A stretch of 33,614 nt of DNA from Actinomycetaceae bacterium. GTDB taxonomy: Bacteria > Actinomycetota > Actinomycetes > Actinomycetales > Actinomycetaceae. The position numbers and the translations under genes were made by a program. Under the pieces are notes generated by a model. That model searched no databases and was not told the DNA's origin. It saw only the letters and a program-made list of their open reading frames with translations. Positions within the stretch are counted from its first letter, which is position 1, and the number at the start of each line of letters is the position of its first letter. The stretch covers positions 1-33,614 of the forward strand of contig JAQYDG010000002.1 of NCBI GenBank assembly GCA_028724265.1, written 5' to 3'. Positions 31,944 through 33,614 of the stretch are shown here, one piece after another.

Positions 31944-32095
31944 CCATGCGTCATGCAGTATTTGTGTATGTAGGCAGGTATATTGAGAGCTAGTGGAAAG
32001 AAGTCTCCTGATCGCTCAAACACAATTGCTGGACTTGGTTTAACAACAACCTCACTGTTTCCTTGATTTTCTTCTAAAACCCAGAATTGAAAACT
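31940..32095 (-). pseudogene. C-terminal remnant of an unidentified gene
   Basis: A 51-codon open frame on the minus strand, between TAG (32096-32098) and TGA (31940-31942), reads like real protein: FQFWVLEENQGNSEVVVKP, then an IVFERSGDFFPL segment, ending YIHKYCMTHG. There is no start codon until near its end and no ribosome binding site, so it looks like the surviving tail of a larger gene. Its base composition is more AT-rich than the neighbouring genes. I do not recognise the family. Confidence 0.45.
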
Positions 32096-32531
32096 CTACT
32101 TAATCCTATGTGCGGTCTCCTTCCGATTGCCCCGGAGGCCTCTACCGCCTCTACACGACTGCCTGCCTCTACTCACTGCACTACTACTACCACCACTAAA
32201 AAACACATGGCGAGCAACTCGCTCGACACGTCGTGAAGACCACACCGTGGTGGACTAACAAGCGGTACGCGTACCGATGTTTGTCGGTATTGCGGGTGGG
32301 TGGTGTCGGGCTAGCCTGAGCGTAGTGCAGGTGGAAAACCACCACACAACCGGAAACACGCTGGGTCAAGGAAAGGAGAACACACCACCCCCACCACTGG
32401 TGATCGGGATCCTCTCCCGCACACGCATGGTAGGGACTCGTGGCAGACCAGGGGCTCCCCACCCGCTCACACGCACTCGCCGAGTGCTCTTAGTCGTTTA
32501 CCCGTTTTTCGATCGGAATCGAGTCATCCTC
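32096..32531. other. Long leader region before the secreted protein
   Basis: It contains the operator and -10 box described separately, then about 210 bases of putative untranslated leader with two small hairpins (GGTGG/CCACC near 32330 and CACTC/GAGTG near 32477). An AAAGGAG near 32374 has no start codon at a usable distance. A frame from GTG 32400 is open and joins the secreted protein in frame, but it would bury the signal peptide. Confidence 0.4.
32272..32317 (+). promoter_or_regulatory. Second TACCGA-N6-TCGGTA operator with -10 box
   Basis: TACCGATGTTTGTCGGTA (32272-32289) keeps both half-sites of the 27715-27744 palindrome and differs only in the central bases. TAGCCT begins at 32312, 31.5 bp from the centre (32280.5), the same spacing as at both -10 boxes of the first site. 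It should drive the secreted protein at 32532, with a start of transcription about 210 bases before its ATG. Confidence 0.65.
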
Positions 32532-33614
32532 ATGAAAAAGAAGAACCTCACACTCACCGGCCTCGCGGGCACAGCCTTGCTCCTGGCCACCAGCTTGCTA
32601 CCTGCGCATGCTGATACCATCGTCAATCACTACCCTGAAACACCCACACTCAACCCCACACTCCCCATCATCAACACCTACCACGGGGCAGACCACCTGA
32701 AGGCGAATATTCTCAATCCCCACCCCGTGTGCAATGCAGCGCAGGATTACCGCACTGTCATTTACCGCGTTGACGACCACTTCCTCCCTGTTGGAACCAT
32801 CTCCGCGCACAATCAAACCAACAGCACTATTCCGCTGACGCAAACCACCTCCAAGGCGCAGAGCATTTCCCTGTCCATCAACGGATCCAAGACCGAGTCC
32901 ATCAGCTTCAACGGGTCAGGAAGCAAAGACAATGTGACCGCAGGAATCTCGATGTCCCTGACTAAAACACTCGGACTCCAAGGCTCCTACTCCCTCTCCT
33001 GGAACGTCGGCCAACAAATCGGCCCCTATAACGTCCCCTCCGGATACACCGGTGAAGCCACCTACGGATTCCGCGCCATCACGATGAGCGGCACTCTGCA
33101 GACCTGCCTCCCCAACGGCACCTGGGCTAACCCGACCGCCTACACTGCGTTCGTCCCCATCAAGAACGACGTCAGAGTACGCCTGTACAATAACCCTGCC
33201 GATGCCGCCGTACCTGCAGGCGAAGAGACCCACACCACCGTGGCACAGCCAACCGCTCAGCCCACGTCAGACCAGGCCACGCCTAATCCCGGACTTGACC
33301 TTGAACCTTACCTGACCGTCTCCGACCTGAAAGCCAAAGGCTTCGCCGGCTCCGTCGCCCTGCACATCAAGAACACAGGCACGCAGCGCTACTACGCCGA
33401 CTTCCCCGCCATCTCCTTCAAGGTAGAGGTCAAAACAGCCGCAGGCCCACAAGGAGTAGACCGGCTCATCACCACACTCGGCTTCAAGGGAGCCACCGTC
33501 CGCGACCTCGGCTTCAACGAGAAGACCTCCACCCGCACCTTCATGGTCACGCTCTCCAATCCCATCCTGGCGGGAGAACAGCAGACCGTTGCTGCCTTCA
33601 GCTTCGGTGACGGC
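32532..33614 (+). CDS. Secreted protein, possibly aerolysin-like (cut by window end)
   Basis: 361 codons are visible; the gene runs off the window. The signal peptide is MKKKNLTLTG followed by a hydrophobic core, with likely cleavage after AHA (27). Residues 95-170 are a Ser/Thr-rich stretch of alternating polar and hydrophobic residues (SISLSINGSKTESISF, then GISMSLTKTLGLQGSYSLSW) ending PYNVPSGYTG. This recalls the insertion-hairpin region and following VP-containing strand of aerolysin/ETX-MTX2-type pore formers. Cys67 and Cys192 may pair. A Thr/Pro/Gln linker (about 232-255) leads to a second beta-rich domain (from about 258). ATG 32532 has only a weak ribosome binding site. Secretion is well supported; pore formation is a structural guess. 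Confidence 0.65.
   Translation, partial: MKKKNLTLTGLAGTALLLATSLLPAHADTIVNHYPETPTLNPTLPIINTYHGADHLKANILNPHPVCNAAQDYRTVIYRVDDHFLPVGTISAHNQTNSTIPLTQTTSKAQSISLSINGSKTESISFNGSGSKDNVTAGISMSLTKTLGLQGSYSLSWNVGQQIGPYNVPSGYTGEATYGFRAITMSGTLQTCLPNGTWANPTAYTAFVPIKNDVRVRLYNNPADAAVPAGEETHTTVAQPTAQPTSDQATPNPGLDLEPYLTVSDLKAKGFAGSVALHIKNTGTQRYYADFPAISFKVEVKTAAGPQGVDRLITTLGFKGATVRDLGFNEKTSTRTFMVTLSNPILAGEQQTVAAFSFGDG

Noticed and set aside
32400-32531. In-frame N-terminal extension of the secreted protein from GTG 32400
   Set aside because: It would place 44 residues before a textbook signal peptide starting at ATG 32532.
1-33614. CRISPR arrays, tRNA or rRNA genes, transposases and integrases
   Set aside because: I looked for regular spaced repeats, tRNA-like cloverleaf ends and recombinase motifs and saw none; the island edge at 27225 has no visible integrase within the window.

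Overview
The window looks like a chromosomal segment of a host-associated actinobacterium of moderate GC content. It carries a galacto-/lacto-N-biose phosphorylase, an intracellular GH20 hexosaminidase, a carbohydrate ABC importer with no ATPase of its own, and NarL/LuxR-type two-component systems. An Actinomycetaceae-like genus (Trueperella/Arcanobacterium/Schaalia type) is my inference; there is no rRNA or other marker gene to settle it.

Layout. (1) 1-2593: a short secreted peptide and a two-TM membrane protein on the minus strand, divergent from a membrane histidine kinase/LuxR-type regulator pair (HK1/RR1). (2) 2582-6509: an MprF-like aminoacyl-phosphatidylglycerol synthase and a membrane-anchored esterase (minus strand). 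(3) 6713-10671: a MacB/FtsX-type ABC exporter, divergent from a soluble histidine kinase and NarL regulator. (4) 11006-14671: ornithine carbamoyltransferase, carbamate kinase and a YfcC-type carrier, i.e. the lower arginine/citrulline pathway without an arginine deiminase. (5) 15149-24300: a membrane LuxR regulator, GH20 hexosaminidase, two sugar permeases, a sugar-binding lipoprotein and LnpA, forming a host-glycan (mucin/milk-type disaccharide) uptake and phosphorolysis locus. (6) 24671-27228: a BCCT osmolyte transporter and the first 35 codons of an aldehyde dehydrogenase that stops abruptly. (7) 27215-33614: an apparent inserted island with a second peptide/two-TM/HK/RR system, a partly duplicated secreted-protein/two-TM module, a gene remnant and the start of a large secreted protein.

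The most interesting material is at the two ends. At 27715-27744 lies a 30-bp palindrome (14-bp perfect arms, 2-bp spacer) in a divergent promoter region. It sits between a previously uncalled 47-residue peptide gene with a two-TM partner (minus strand) and a Sec-secreted 69-residue peptide with a two-Cys C-terminal loop, followed directly by HK2/RR2 (plus strand). A TAxxxT -10 box lies exactly 31.5 bp from the palindrome centre on each side. The same core sits 31.5 bp from a TAGCCT box upstream of the secreted protein at 32532, and a weaker copy lies upstream of the HK1-linked peptide at 567-584. I read this as a candidate peptide-sensing circuit in which a LuxR-type regulator controls its own peptide, a toxin/immunity-like pair and a possible aerolysin-like secreted protein. 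The circuit, its regulon and the peptide activities are inference; the repeats, spacings and open reading frames are visible in the sequence.
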